DNA of 64,000 nt from Opitutus terrae PB90-1 (GCF_000019965.1 NC_010571.1:2427001-2491000); one strand, 5' to 3'; shown: positions 7,841-16,235, counted from the stretch's first letter. Notes: generated by a model not told the origin, from the letters alone. Made by a program: numbers and translations.

Positions 7841-7877
7841 GTACCTACGCTCTCGTACGCGCGAGGCGCGTAGGTAC
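7841..7877. promoter_or_regulatory. Long perfect inverted repeat
   Basis: Arms GTACCTACGC (7841-7850) and GCGTAGGTAC (7868-7877), with a nested CTCG/CGAG pair inside. It sits about 10 bp upstream of the GTG of the leftward hypothetical gene and downstream of the toxin gene, so it could be an operator or an attenuator/terminator without a T tract. The role is inferred from position only. Confidence 0.4.
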
Positions 7878-8108
7878 CAGATCACAGGCCAACTTGTTCC
7901 AGAATTGGTGTAATAACTAGAGTGAGTTTGCCTCCCGTCATTTCCGCGAACTCGAAGAAAGTAAGCCTCGCACCACTTAGGAGCGGGCTGCGTCGTCTGA
8001 GCCCCATTCTTGGTTCTTTGCCGACGCGGCAAGTTCGTTCAATTCCCGGCGTACTGGCCACAACGAATCACTCGTTAGCTTCCGCATCCGCGTCCCCGCT
8101 GTCGGTAG

Positions 8109-8402
8109 TCAGCGTTCTCCCAGGCGGCCGAGGTCCATGGCGGTGTGCAGAACCGCGATTACGCGAATCGCGTCGTCATCGACGCGGTAATAGACGGCGT
8201 AAGGAAACCGCCGCAGAAGGACACGCCGCAGGCCTCGATGAACAGGCGGAAACAGCAAGGGCTGGCGGGTAATGCCGGCGAATGCGGCATCAGCCATCCG
8301 CACGAAGTCCTTGCCCAGTCCGGGCGACTGATGCTCGTACCAATCGTGCGCCGCGAGCAGGTCGGCGCACGCCGCAGACGTTGGCCTGACGACGGCGGGC
8401 AT
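8109..8402 (-). CDS. RelE/ParE-family toxin
   Basis: 97 residues. The pattern ADLLAAHDWYEHQSPGLGKDF...FPPVHRGLRRVLLRRFPYAVYYRVDDDAIRVIAVLH is typical of the ParE/RelE toxin fold: two N-terminal helices, then the strand RRFPYAVYY and the C-terminal strand. Its ATG overlaps the antitoxin stop by one base (TGATG), the usual antitoxin-first arrangement. It probably stabilises the integrative element. Whether it targets gyrase (ParE) or ribosome-bound mRNA (RelE) cannot be told from sequence. Confidence 0.85.
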   Translation of the reverse strand: MPAVVRPTSAACADLLAAHDWYEHQSPGLGKDFVRMADAAFAGITRQPLLFPPVHRGLRRVLLRRFPYAVYYRVDDDAIRVIAVLHTAMDLGRLGER

Positions 8403-8620
8403 CAGCGCCGGCGCAGTTCGTCACGAACTTCGTCCCACGGCCGTCCCTGATCTGGATTCTTTTCTAACGAATCAAGGCGCCGGTCTAGCTCTACACGATG
8501 TGAAGCCGAAACCGGAACGCTCTCGGGCTCGGCGGCAATGCGATCCCAAATCTCCTCCACGAGCAGGATGCGCTCGGCCGGAGATAGCGCGCGGAGTTCC
8601 GATTCGATCGCAGGATTCAT
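8402..8620 (-). CDS. Antitoxin of the addiction-module family
   Basis: 72 residues from the ATG at 8620; the longer frame to 8689 has no better start. The segment ELRALSPAERILLVEEIWDRIAAEPESVPVS, followed by a charged C-terminal helix ending WDEVRDELRRR, is the pattern of the short PF09720-type antitoxins that pair with ParE/RelE-like toxins. It is cotranscribed with and overlaps the toxin gene. It should neutralise the toxin and may repress the operon. Confidence 0.83.
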   Translation of the reverse strand: MNPAIESELRALSPAERILLVEEIWDRIAAEPESVPVSASHRVELDRRLDSLEKNPDQGRPWDEVRDELRRR

Positions 8621-8685
8621 CAGCCGGGAAATCTGGCCGTCTCCCTCGCTGACGCAATTCATTCCGGCGAAATTGCCGTCCGTCC

Positions 8686-8949
8686 TCACAAGCTGGTGGC
8701 GCTCATCTCGCCCATTGACCGGCGGATGTAAGCCGCCACGGAATCGTAGGCCACCAGGCGAACGCCGCGGAGCGCACCGCGCTGGCGGAGGGCCACCGTT
8801 TTGATTTCACCGGCGGCTGCGGCCTTGTAGTACCAGCCGCGCGACAGCCCGAAATGCGGATCACGTTTGCCGGGTGCAGGGAGTCGGAAGAACTCGACCC
8901 GATGCGATGCAGTTTCGGTGGATGGTAGTGTGAGTGTTCCTGAGTTCAT
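8686..8949 (-). CDS. AlpA/excisionase-like DNA-binding protein
   Basis: About 87 residues from ATG 8949; a GTG at 8970 in the same frame is an alternative. The sequence FFRLPAPGKRDPHFGLSRGWYYKAAAAGEIKTVALRQ followed by RLVAYDSVAAYIRR has the winged-helix layout of AlpA/Xis proteins: recognition helix after LSRGWYY, then a wing and a closing helix. It lies just upstream of the antitoxin gene on the same strand. It may be the recombination directionality factor or a transcriptional switch for the element; it is far from the integrase, so the role is inferred from family. Confidence 0.6.
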   Translation of the reverse strand: MNSGTLTLPSTETASHRVEFFRLPAPGKRDPHFGLSRGWYYKAAAAGEIKTVALRQRGALRGVRLVAYDSVAAYIRRSMGEMSATSL

Positions 8950-9252
8950 GGTCGTCTTTTTCGGTGTCACTGTTCGCGTGCGAGCCCGCGCGACAAGAGG
9001 GCGGGTCTACCGAGATCAGGGCAGCTCTGATCCCCTTTCAGCGGTAGTTCTCCGTTCGCTGCTCATCGATGACGCCGGCACGCATTCGAGTTGGTTGATG
9101 CCTTCATCGCTACAGATCACACCGGCCACCGGCTGCGACAATCACACGCATCTACTGAAATCGTCGTAGAGCTCCTACTGTTTTCCCAGTAGCTCGATAG
9201 CGAGACAACGACGATCCGACCGCGCACACATGGCGCTGAATCTGGCGTGCAC
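8950..9252. other. Gap without a recognised gene
   Basis: No frame with convincing coding character. A weak imperfect hairpin (CTACTG/CAGTAG around 9175-9192) lies downstream of the leftward gene ending at 9253 and could mark its 3' end. This gap probably contains the promoter of the AlpA-antitoxin-toxin genes, but I cannot name a specific box. Confidence 0.4.
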
Positions 9253-9888
9253 TCAGGACCCGACAATCAGCCTGCAACTAACCTGAGCGATTTCGGAAGT
9301 CACCTCGACGATTTGAGAGACCTCGGCCATGGATTGCTCTGAGATCGTTGTTGTTCCTAGCACCCACATGAGAGCGGACCGAATCATCGCTCCTCCGACT
9401 TTCTGGGCAGTCTCGGGCAAGTATTCGGCCTCGGCCGTCGTATTCGCGGCCATCGCGGCAAATTGAAGCGATCGCATGTCCTGCATGACGGTGAACGCCT
9501 CTTGGAAAGTTAACTCGCGTCCAACCACGGATTCCGCTCCATCCCGATTGAGCCAGTCGACGTGATACTTGCAGAAGTGCTCCATCTCGACCCGGAGTCC
9601 CAAAATATCGTACAACCTGATTGTCGCTCCGGGCCAATGCGCCGTATTCCGTACCCCCGCCGCCAAATCTAGCCGAAACTCGGGCGTGGAGACCTTCGGA
9701 TCTAGAACGACGACTCTCGATGCCGCAGCATTCTCGACAAGAGAATAGACACCCAGCATCGCGCGGAAGAATTGCCGGGAGTTTTGCTCGATCCACGTTG
9801 GCAGCATCTCCCCAACCCGGCTTTCCGCCAGCTTGAGCCCACAGGCGAGCCCCACGCCATAGCCCGTTCGGTCATTTCGTGAGGACAT
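9253..9888 (-). CDS. Orphan protein, second gene of a two-gene unit
   Basis: 211 residues. Family not recognised. It appears soluble and largely alpha-helical, with a central TIRLYDILGLRVEMEHFCKYHVDWLNRDG segment and an Ala/Met-rich helical C-terminus. No membrane segment, signal peptide or nucleotide-binding motif is visible. The ATG is 6 bases after the stop of the upstream gene (9895-10467), so the two are almost certainly co-translated and may form a complex. Carried as cargo by the integrative element; a defence or maintenance role is possible but unsupported. Confidence 0.6.
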   Translation of the reverse strand: MSSRNDRTGYGVGLACGLKLAESRVGEMLPTWIEQNSRQFFRAMLGVYSLVENAAASRVVVLDPKVSTPEFRLDLAAGVRNTAHWPGATIRLYDILGLRVEMEHFCKYHVDWLNRDGAESVVGRELTFQEAFTVMQDMRSLQFAAMAANTTAEAEYLPETAQKVGGAMIRSALMWVLGTTTISEQSMAEVSQIVEVTSEIAQVSCRLIVGS

Positions 9889-9894
9889 GGCGCT

Positions 9895-10467
9895 TTATCG
9901 AGCTAAGCTTTGCCGCCGCTTCACTTGGGCGATTACGTCCAACACGGCGGCGTTCCACATCCCGACCATCGGCTCTGCTACGCACTTCCGCGGATCACGG
10001 TCGTCAAATACGAGAAAATCTCCAACAGCCAATTTCGTCCGCACGTGGAACCACGGGACGACCGATCTCCCCAGCGCCAACATTCCCGACGGAAAAGAGA
10101 CGTAATCACGATGCAGGGTACACTTTCCGATGCGCGCGGTCCCGCCTTCCTCAAGGCTACGGTCGATTCGTTGGCTGATGACCGGCAACACGTATGCATA
10201 GGAATCCCGCAAGAACTGCTCGTATTGTGCTTTCAACATACCGTGGCCCTCGAAGCTCACGGCAAAAACAAATTCGATCATCTTGCCGTCAGTTGCCCGC
10301 AGGACGATCTCGGCTTCGTAGACTTTGGTTCCGTCCGGCATCAGGTATTGTGGAGAATCGCGCACCCCCCAGCGGACAGCATCCACGCGATCAATCGGCA
10401 CCGCCACACCGCGGTTTGCCACATGGTCGGCAAAAATCCCGTACGATTGAGCTGAAGTGGATGACAC
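9895..10467 (-). CDS. Orphan protein, first gene of a two-gene unit
   Basis: 190 residues from a GTG preceded by AGAGGAACC, a good ribosome site. Family not recognised. The chain looks like two beta-rich halves with final helices: VRWGVRDS...KVYEAEIVLRATDGKMIEFVFA, then a helical linker, then GTARIGKCTLHRDYVSFPS...VGDFLVFDD and a C-terminal helix VLDVIAQVKR. This is reminiscent of tandem bacterial PH-like modules, but only at the level of pattern. Followed after 6 bases by 9253-9888. Confidence 0.6.
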   Translation of the reverse strand: MSSTSAQSYGIFADHVANRGVAVPIDRVDAVRWGVRDSPQYLMPDGTKVYEAEIVLRATDGKMIEFVFAVSFEGHGMLKAQYEQFLRDSYAYVLPVISQRIDRSLEEGGTARIGKCTLHRDYVSFPSGMLALGRSVVPWFHVRTKLAVGDFLVFDDRDPRKCVAEPMVGMWNAAVLDVIAQVKRRQSLAR

Positions 10468-10619
10468 CTGGTTCCTCTGTCCGAGCTAACCGGATCATTA
10501 AACTTGTCTCAATGCGAAACAGCCGACCACACCGGTGCAGTCCGTGAGTGTGCGATACGGCTCGACGGCCTTGCACATGAGCGAGGTTCTGCGAACCGAC
10601 GCTGCCCCTCGGAATGGCA

Positions 10620-10976
10620 TTACTTGCTCGTACGCGGGCGCGGACACGCGCTCAGTTTGCTGACGAATGGCGCCGTGGCCGCCAATCCAGCGTAGGCCGA
10701 CGGCAGCACGCGCAAGCCGGTCAGACTGGAGCATTCGATCGCCTCCATCACCTGGCCGAGGTTGCGGCCGTGGATCTCGACTTCGCGCTCGGCGAAGGAG
10801 ATCACGAGTTGGTCGCCGGTCAGGCAGGCGCCGAGATAACGCGACCAGGGCAGGGAGAGCAGGTCGCCATTCGCGAAATGCAGCGTGAGTGACACCGCGT
10901 CGCCGGGAGCCGTGGTCGACATGCATGGCGGCGGACGGACCGGTTTGGCTGGGGTCACTGGTTCACGGTTGTTCAT
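10620..10976 (-). CDS. Small protein coupled to the relaxase gene
   Basis: 118 residues. The middle part (SLTLHFANGDLLSLPWSRYLGACLTGDQLVISFAEREVEIHGRNL) reads like a compact beta domain and the tail like a helix plus basic end. Not recognised as a named family. The ATG overlaps the relaxase stop by four bases (ATGA), so it is translationally coupled to the relaxase and may be a relaxosome accessory or regulator. The role is inferred only from this coupling. Confidence 0.55.
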   Translation of the reverse strand: MNNREPVTPAKPVRPPPCMSTTAPGDAVSLTLHFANGDLLSLPWSRYLGACLTGDQLVISFAEREVEIHGRNLGQVMEAIECSSLTGLRVLPSAYAGLAATAPFVSKLSACPRPRTSK

Positions 10977-13705
10977 GCGCTCATTCCCATCCGCTGCCCT
11001 TCACGCAGGTGCATTTCCTGACGCGGCCGCTGGGTAGCCCAGAGTTCCTGTCGGTGCTGCTGGGTCCAGCGGAGCGCTAACGCCAGCCGCTCGCCCTCGG
11101 TTGCGAGTTCCCGCTCGCCTGGCGACTCGACGCGGGTGCGCAATTGATCCTTGTCCGGCGTGAAGACCACAACGCGCTTACGCCCTCGCGAAATCGTCAC
11201 GTACCACTGCTGCGCGTTCGTGGCCGCGCGTTCCCCGGCATCAGCGAACAGTACCGTGTCGACCGTCTTCCCCTGGGAGCCGTACGACGTGACCGCATAG
11301 CCACGCACCAGCAGCCGCTGTGATGACGTGAGCGTCTTCGTTGCTCCACGTTCATCCGTGACGATCAACGCGCCGGACGAATCGACATTCGCCACGGTGA
11401 CGAGTTCTCCGTTGTGCAGTCGCGTGCCCTCGACGCTTCGACCGTTAGCCTTCAGTTGCAGCCGATCGCCGGGCGCGATTTCCATGTCGGTCCGTTTGGT
11501 GACGATGAATCGTTCCGCGTGCCGGTAGCCGACCGTCGATCGCCGGCCATCCTTTACCAAGACAACGCCGCGATCGTTCGCCTCGGCGATTTCGCAGGTG
11601 TCGCCTTTCTTGAATCGGCCGTAGCTGCGAAGGAAGTGCGCCGCTTGCCCGGGTTCGTAAAACCGCGGATCGCGTTTCTGGGATTCGCTGCGGTCGACCG
11701 GCTGGTAGGTCACCGTTGGTGTGCCGGGGCCCAGTTTCCCCGCCGAATGCAGCGCGGTGCGCACCGCATCGTTCACTGCATGGACTTCGTTCCACGTCTG
11801 AGCGACGACCACGACGCTTTCGCCGCGTTCCATCGCGGTCAGATACTCTCCAGCGACCGCAACCCCGCGGACTTCGTCCGGCAACTCGCGCACGCAACCG
11901 AGTTGGTCGAGCAGATCGAACGATTCGGCCTGTTTGCCTTCGGAAGCCTTCTTCACGACTGCCCGGTACCGTCTGATGAATCGCCGTTCTTCGCTCGTGC
12001 GTGCAAGCGCCGGGTTCTGCCGACGGATCGTCCGCAGCACGGCAACGCGTGGCTTTGCGTGCTGCTCGATGGCACGCAGTGCGTCCGACGCGGCGACGGC
12101 TCCATGCTGCCGCGTGTCACCGGAGAGAATCAGCCGGCCACCGTGTGCCTGGACGAGACGAATCAATGCATGAAGATCCCGACCGCCGACCTGTCCGGCC
12201 TCGTCGAGGATAACGACCGCACCATGATCGAGCCGACCGGTCGCCAGCGTTCGAGCGAGCGTTTCGGCTGGCAGACCGTCGGTCTCCAGTGCGTGCACCT
12301 GCTGCCGCTGGGGAGCCAGCACGACCACCGGACGTTCCGCTGCCGCGAGTCCCAGAGCGACTTCCTTGAGCGTGTGACTCTTCCCGGTTCCCGCTCCGCC
12401 ACGGAACAGCGTGATGAAATCGCGGCTCGTCAGGATCCGCCGGGCAGCGCGTTCTTGTTCAGAGGAGAGCGAAGGGCTGGGGTGATAGTTCGGATTGAGC
12501 GCCCGGTGCCGTTTACGGCCATCCTGGGCGGCAAGCACGATGTCCAACTCGCAGCGCAGCAGTTCGGCGGAGATCAGCTTGCGCGTGCCATCCTCGCGCA
12601 GATACCCGTGCTGCTCGACAGCGCTTCGCAACGCATCGAGATCGAAGTTCTCGCCGCGGCCCCGAGCCAGTGCCGTGGCGATCAATTCGTAGTCGTTCAC
12701 CACTGCCCGATGCGTGAACAGGTGTTCGTCTGCCCAGCCAACGATGCTTCGCAGGTCCGCTCGTTGGGTGATGGCTGGAACGCCTCGCAAACCCGTCAGC
12801 GCCCGCGCTTCGTCGGGCGACAACTGCCGGTTCCAGTGCTCACGTAGCAACTCCGCCGTCGCACCTTTGATCTTCCGGTCGCGATGCTCATGCGCCAGAC
12901 GACGCCGTAGCGCGCCAATGTCGCCATCGTAGCCGTTGGCGACGTAGCGCTCCGCCTCTGCGGCAATCTGCGCGTGCCGTTTCGAGAACCGTTCGATCAA
13001 AGCCGCCGGCACCCGGCTGATCTCAAAATTGCGCGCGTTGTTCTCGATGCCGTAGCCGAGCGACCGCAACCGTTTGCTCAGTTCGTGAAAGTAGAGGTTC
13101 TCGGCAAACTTCTGTGCGCGGTACATGCCGACCGTCTGGAGCGCCTTCCAGCGGTTTTCCACCGGGTCGAAGGTCGCGTTGAACACCACGCAGTGCGTAT
13201 GGAGGTGCGGATCGAGCGCACGGCTGGTGTCATGCTGGAAGCAGGCGGCCACGATATTGCCGGTGACACGCTCAGCGTTCTGCTTCGACTTCCGGATCCG
13301 GGTTTCAGCGAACTTTTCCAGCTCGATCATCGCCAGCCGCACGGCGTCACGATGTGCATCCACGATCCGGGAATCCTGACAGCGTGCGACGATGGAAACG
13401 CTCTTCGGCGGACTGATGGTGAAGTCGTGGAAGATCCGGCGATTCGCTGCCAGCTTCCCGTCGACACGACGCGCCGTGTTCATTCGTGCGGTCAGTCGCT
13501 TGCCGGTCTCCGGATGCAGCCCTTCACAGAGCGCCAGGAATTCCTTTTCGGTGACGGCGCCTGTAAGTCCGAGCCGCTCGGCTGCGAGCCCCAGCCAATC
13601 GCCGGCGATCGTCTGACCCTCGGAGTAGTAGTCGCCGACGCGCAGGTGATCGCGGAAATACTCGCGTGCGTTCTGAAGGTTGAGCTGTGGTTTTGGTCGC
13701 AGCAT
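10973..13705 (-). CDS. MobF-family (TrwC/TraI-like) conjugative relaxase-helicase
   Basis: 910 residues. It should nick the element's transfer origin, stay covalently bound to the 5' end and unwind the strand. The N-terminal relaxase domain (about 1-300) has the catalytic tyrosine pair in GDYYSEG (residues 26-27) and the metal-binding triad in DPHLHTH (about 165-172). The C-terminal RecD-like helicase has Walker A GGAGTGKSHT (about 440) and Walker B VVILDEAGQ. Length fits the family. No TraD/TrwB coupling ATPase or type IV secretion gene is present in the element, so transfer would need a helper. Confidence 0.93.
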   Translation of the reverse strand: MLRPKPQLNLQNAREYFRDHLRVGDYYSEGQTIAGDWLGLAAERLGLTGAVTEKEFLALCEGLHPETGKRLTARMNTARRVDGKLAANRRIFHDFTISPPKSVSIVARCQDSRIVDAHRDAVRLAMIELEKFAETRIRKSKQNAERVTGNIVAACFQHDTSRALDPHLHTHCVVFNATFDPVENRWKALQTVGMYRAQKFAENLYFHELSKRLRSLGYGIENNARNFEISRVPAALIERFSKRHAQIAAEAERYVANGYDGDIGALRRRLAHEHRDRKIKGATAELLREHWNRQLSPDEARALTGLRGVPAITQRADLRSIVGWADEHLFTHRAVVNDYELIATALARGRGENFDLDALRSAVEQHGYLREDGTRKLISAELLRCELDIVLAAQDGRKRHRALNPNYHPSPSLSSEQERAARRILTSRDFITLFRGGAGTGKSHTLKEVALGLAAAERPVVVLAPQRQQVHALETDGLPAETLARTLATGRLDHGAVVILDEAGQVGGRDLHALIRLVQAHGGRLILSGDTRQHGAVAASDALRAIEQHAKPRVAVLRTIRRQNPALARTSEERRFIRRYRAVVKKASEGKQAESFDLLDQLGCVRELPDEVRGVAVAGEYLTAMERGESVVVVAQTWNEVHAVNDAVRTALHSAGKLGPGTPTVTYQPVDRSESQKRDPRFYEPGQAAHFLRSYGRFKKGDTCEIAEANDRGVVLVKDGRRSTVGYRHAERFIVTKRTDMEIAPGDRLQLKANGRSVEGTRLHNGELVTVANVDSSGALIVTDERGATKTLTSSQRLLVRGYAVTSYGSQGKTVDTVLFADAGERAATNAQQWYVTISRGRKRVVVFTPDKDQLRTRVESPGERELATEGERLALALRWTQQHRQELWATQRPRQEMHLREGQRMGMSA

Positions 13706-14214
13706 GCCGGTTCAGCGTGAGTGCTGTTGTCGTGACGGTGTCCGATCTCGGTACCGTTTCGTTTGCCGAGAACCGGCCGGTGATCAGACACGATTCGATT
13801 CCCACTGTGCGGCGTTTCTTCTCCCCTGAACACGGTAGTCGCGTAAGTGCTCAGCGAACGCGCCCGAGCGGAAACGCACCTGCGTTTCCCTTTGATCAGG
13901 TAGACACGTTACCCCTTGCCAATATGGCAACGAATGGTTCGTCCGGATACAACGTCAGTGAACGCACAGATCACCGCCGCTTGGACGACGCGAATCGCAC
14001 TTACGAAAGTTTTTCTTTCATCCGTTCGGCACCGAGTCGCCGATTACTGCGGCGGCTCGGCTCCGCCTCGGGGGGGGCCGCCGCCCCGAACGACACCGAA
14101 TGCGGGGCGCTCGCCGCCGCCCCCGCACCCCCGGCTCGGGGCAACTAAACAAGAAAGCAGCATCGCGGCACCTGGGCAGCGGCAACGGGGCTCCTGTTCA
14201 CCCGTTTGCCAACG
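13706..14214. other. Gap upstream of the relaxase, candidate oriT region
   Basis: No convincing gene. It holds a perfect 9-bp inverted repeat, GGAAACGCA/TGCGTTTCC, with a 2-base spacer (13870-13889), a TTGCC/GGCAA pair around 13918-13932, and an extremely GC-rich block (14040-14140). Transfer origins of MobF elements usually lie next to the relaxase gene and contain such repeats, so oriT is likely here; the nick site cannot be named from sequence alone. Confidence 0.4.
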
Positions 14215-14281
14215 TGACCTGCCCCCCTGAAACTGGAGTGGCGTGAGCGAGAAAGCCGGGTGAAAATGAACCTCACCCGAC

Positions 14282-14545
14282 ATGAAGAAGCACCACACCG
14301 AGGAGCAGATCCTCGGGATCCTGAAGGAAGCCGAGATGGGCAAACCGTTGCCCGATCTTTTGCGTCAGCACGCGATTTCCAGCGGCACGTTCTATCGGTG
14401 GAAGAGCCGTTACGGCGGCCTGGAGCCGAGCCAGCTGCAGCGGTTGAAGCAGCTGGAGCGGGAGAACACCGAGCTGAAGAAGATCGTCGCCGATCAGGCG
14501 TTGGACATCCGGATGCTGAAGGATGTGAACTCAAAAAACTGGTAG
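14282..14545 (+). CDS. IS3-family transposase OrfA
   Basis: 87 residues. N-terminal helix-turn-helix (QILGILKEAEMGKPLPDLLRQHAISSGTFYRWKSRYGG), then a leucine-zipper-like helix (LQRLKQLERENTELKKIVADQ) for dimerisation. It recognises the terminal repeats and, unfused, usually regulates transposition. The heptamer A AAA AAC at 14533-14539, read in the OrfA frame two codons before the stop, is a classic -1 slippery site that should yield the OrfAB transposase. Confidence 0.92.
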   Translation: MKKHHTEEQILGILKEAEMGKPLPDLLRQHAISSGTFYRWKSRYGGLEPSQLQRLKQLERENTELKKIVADQALDIRMLKDVNSKNW

Positions 14546-15465
14546 AGCCCGCCACTCGTCGTGCTGCTGTGGATTACCTGAAGACAAGTTATCCGGTGAG
14601 CAGGACACGGGCGTGCGGGCTGCTGCGTTTGGCCGTGAGCAGCTACTACTACCAGTCACACGGCCGGCGTGATGAGTTGCCCGTGCGGAGCGCCTTGCGG
14701 CGCCATGCCGTGGTGCGTCGACGCTGGGGCTATCGTCGGTTGCTGGTGCTGCTGCGCCGGGAAGGTATCGCTGATAATCACAAGCGGGTGTATCGGCTCT
14801 ATCGGGCCGAAGGCTTGCAGGTGCGGCAGCGACGCCGGCGCAAACAACGACTGGCTCGTGGCGTCGAAGCGGTCGCCGCGCCACAACGGCCGAACGAACG
14901 CTGGAGCTTGGACTTCGTCCACGACCGGCTGGCCAACGGGCGCTCGTTACGCCTGCTCACCGTGCATGACGACTACACCCGCGAGTGCCTGTGGATCGAG
15001 GCCGACACCTCATTGTCCGGGCCGCGGGTGGCACGCGTGCTCGACTATCTCACCGAGTTGCGCGGCCGACCCGGCAGCCTGCTCACCGACAACGGGCCGG
15101 AGTTTGCCGGCCTGGCACTCGAGCGCTGGACGCACGAGCGACAAGTGAACCATCGCTTCATCACGCCAGGAAAGCCGTCCCAGAACGGCTACATCGAAAG
15201 CTTCAACGGCAAGCTCCGCGACGAGTGCCTCAACGAAACCGAGTTTCTTTCGGTCAGCCATGCCCGCGATCTGCTCGAAGCGTTCCGCGAAGACTACAAC
15301 CACCAACGACCGCACAGCTCACTCCACGATCTGACGCCGGCCCAGTTTGCGGCCAAAATCGCGCGAGCCCCCATGGGGGCTCCTGTGGACCTGATCAACC
15401 CTCCGCTTGCAGTCCCAACCCTCGTCAGTAAACCAACCTCAACCGATCCGGTTCTCTCGTTTTAA
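14530..15465 (+). CDS. IS3-family transposase OrfB (DDE domain), made by -1 frameshift
   Basis: The catalytic half, in the -1 frame relative to OrfA. The coordinates begin at the frameshift; translation as OrfAB would start at 14282. HTH_21-type region (SYPVSRTRACGLL...WGYRRLLVLLRREG) followed by the rve integrase core. The DDE residues are Asp in ERWSLDFVHD, Asp in LLTDNGPEF and Glu in NGYIESFNGKLRDECL. The frame is intact to its stop, so the IS is probably active or recently so. Confidence 0.9.
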   Translation, partial: LKKLVEPATRRAAVDYLKTSYPVSRTRACGLLRLAVSSYYYQSHGRRDELPVRSALRRHAVVRRRWGYRRLLVLLRREGIADNHKRVYRLYRAEGLQVRQRRRRKQRLARGVEAVAAPQRPNERWSLDFVHDRLANGRSLRLLTVHDDYTRECLWIEADTSLSGPRVARVLDYLTELRGRPGSLLTDNGPEFAGLALERWTHERQVNHRFITPGKPSQNGYIESFNGKLRDECLNETEFLSVSHARDLLEAFREDYNHQRPHSSLHDLTPAQFAAKIARAPMGAPVDLINPPLAVPTLVSKPTSTDPVLSF

Positions 15466-15584
15466 CCCTCCAGCTTCGGGGGGCAGGTCAAACAGGCCCC
15501 GATGCGACGTCTTCCATAGTGACGTGTTTCGCAGCCGACTTCTTGATCGCCGAATCGACCCTGCGAGCACCGGAGCCACATCGG

Positions 15585-16235
15585 TCAGCAAGAAGGCCAC
15601 CACGCAGAGAAGACAGCGGCGGCTCCAACTGCGAGCGCCAGAAAGATGAGACCTCTCCGGTAATATGCTTCTGCAGCGACCAGCCGGTTTGCCTTCATCC
15701 CCAAAAATGCTTCGTTTCGCTTGGTCCGGACGATAACTGAGTGGATCCGTTCGTTTCTTATCTTTCCTTTGCGATCCAACGTTTCAACGAGATCTGCAAC
15801 CGTTGGGAGGTAAAGCTCTCCGACCCGGCGAACCGCCATTGCCATCCAAAGGGACGTAACGAGATGTATCCCAGCCAATAGGTAGGTCGCCAACAGAACA
15901 TGTAATCTCCATCCCTCGACAATCCAGATTCTCCCGGAAAGAACTGGGGAGACCGCAAACAACGCAGTCACGATGCCTGTGGCTTGGAATAGTGTCCCCG
16001 CCTTATCTTCGATTCGCTCCCGCCGTTTGACCTCCGATTCGAGTAGCATCGTTGCATATTCCTCGAGCTGCTCGAAGTCATCCCCGTGTGAGTCGATTTC
16101 TCGTTTTAGCCGCTCCTCTTCCGCCTCCATGTCTCCCGATTGCTTGGACTTCAGTTTCTTTGGATCAATGTACTTGTCGGCTACGAGCACCTCGTACGCG
16201 GGCCAAACGAGGTAAATAGGTTTTCTCCAATTCAT
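15585..16235 (-). CDS. Membrane protein of the ATP-grasp peptide operon
   Basis: 216 residues from the ATG at 16235, which overlaps the stop of the ATP-grasp gene (ATGA). A cytoplasmic N-terminus (MNWRKPIYLVW) is followed by a charged coiled coil (about 45-90, ending ESEVKRRERIEDKA). Then come three hydrophobic segments: TLFQATGIVTALFAVSPVL, LHVLLATYLLAGIHLVTSLWMAMAV and the C-terminal GLIFLALAVGAAAVFSAWW. A coiled coil directly before membrane helices recalls small effector or sensor membrane proteins of conflict systems, but I do not recognise a named family. It may be a target, exporter partner or effector of the modified peptide. Confidence 0.7.
   Translation of the reverse strand: MNWRKPIYLVWPAYEVLVADKYIDPKKLKSKQSGDMEAEEERLKREIDSHGDDFEQLEEYATMLLESEVKRRERIEDKAGTLFQATGIVTALFAVSPVLSGRIWIVEGWRLHVLLATYLLAGIHLVTSLWMAMAVRRVGELYLPTVADLVETLDRKGKIRNERIHSVIVRTKRNEAFLGMKANRLVAAEAYYRRGLIFLALAVGAAAVFSAWWPSC

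Larger units (their letters stand above)
14215..15490 (+). mobile_element. IS3-family insertion sequence
   Basis: About 1.28 kb, bounded by imperfect terminal inverted repeats beginning TGACCTGCCCCCC at both ends (left at 14215, right end at 15490 on the other strand) and continuing GAAACTGGAG versus GAAGCTGGAG after a one-base gap. It contains overlapping OrfA and OrfB. I do not see a clear target-site duplication (flanks aacg and aaca). It inserted between the relaxase region and the peptide operon of the integrative element. Confidence 0.88.

Noticed and set aside
11414-12847. Forward frame of 477 codons within the relaxase gene
   Set aside because: Complement of the relaxase-helicase, which has all catalytic motifs.
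13916-14230. Open frames in the GC-rich block beside the relaxase
   Set aside because: Low-complexity Pro/Arg-rich translations that cross the end of the insertion sequence.
14211-15494. Target-site duplication of the IS3 element
   Set aside because: Flanks read aacg and aaca; not identical, so not claimed.
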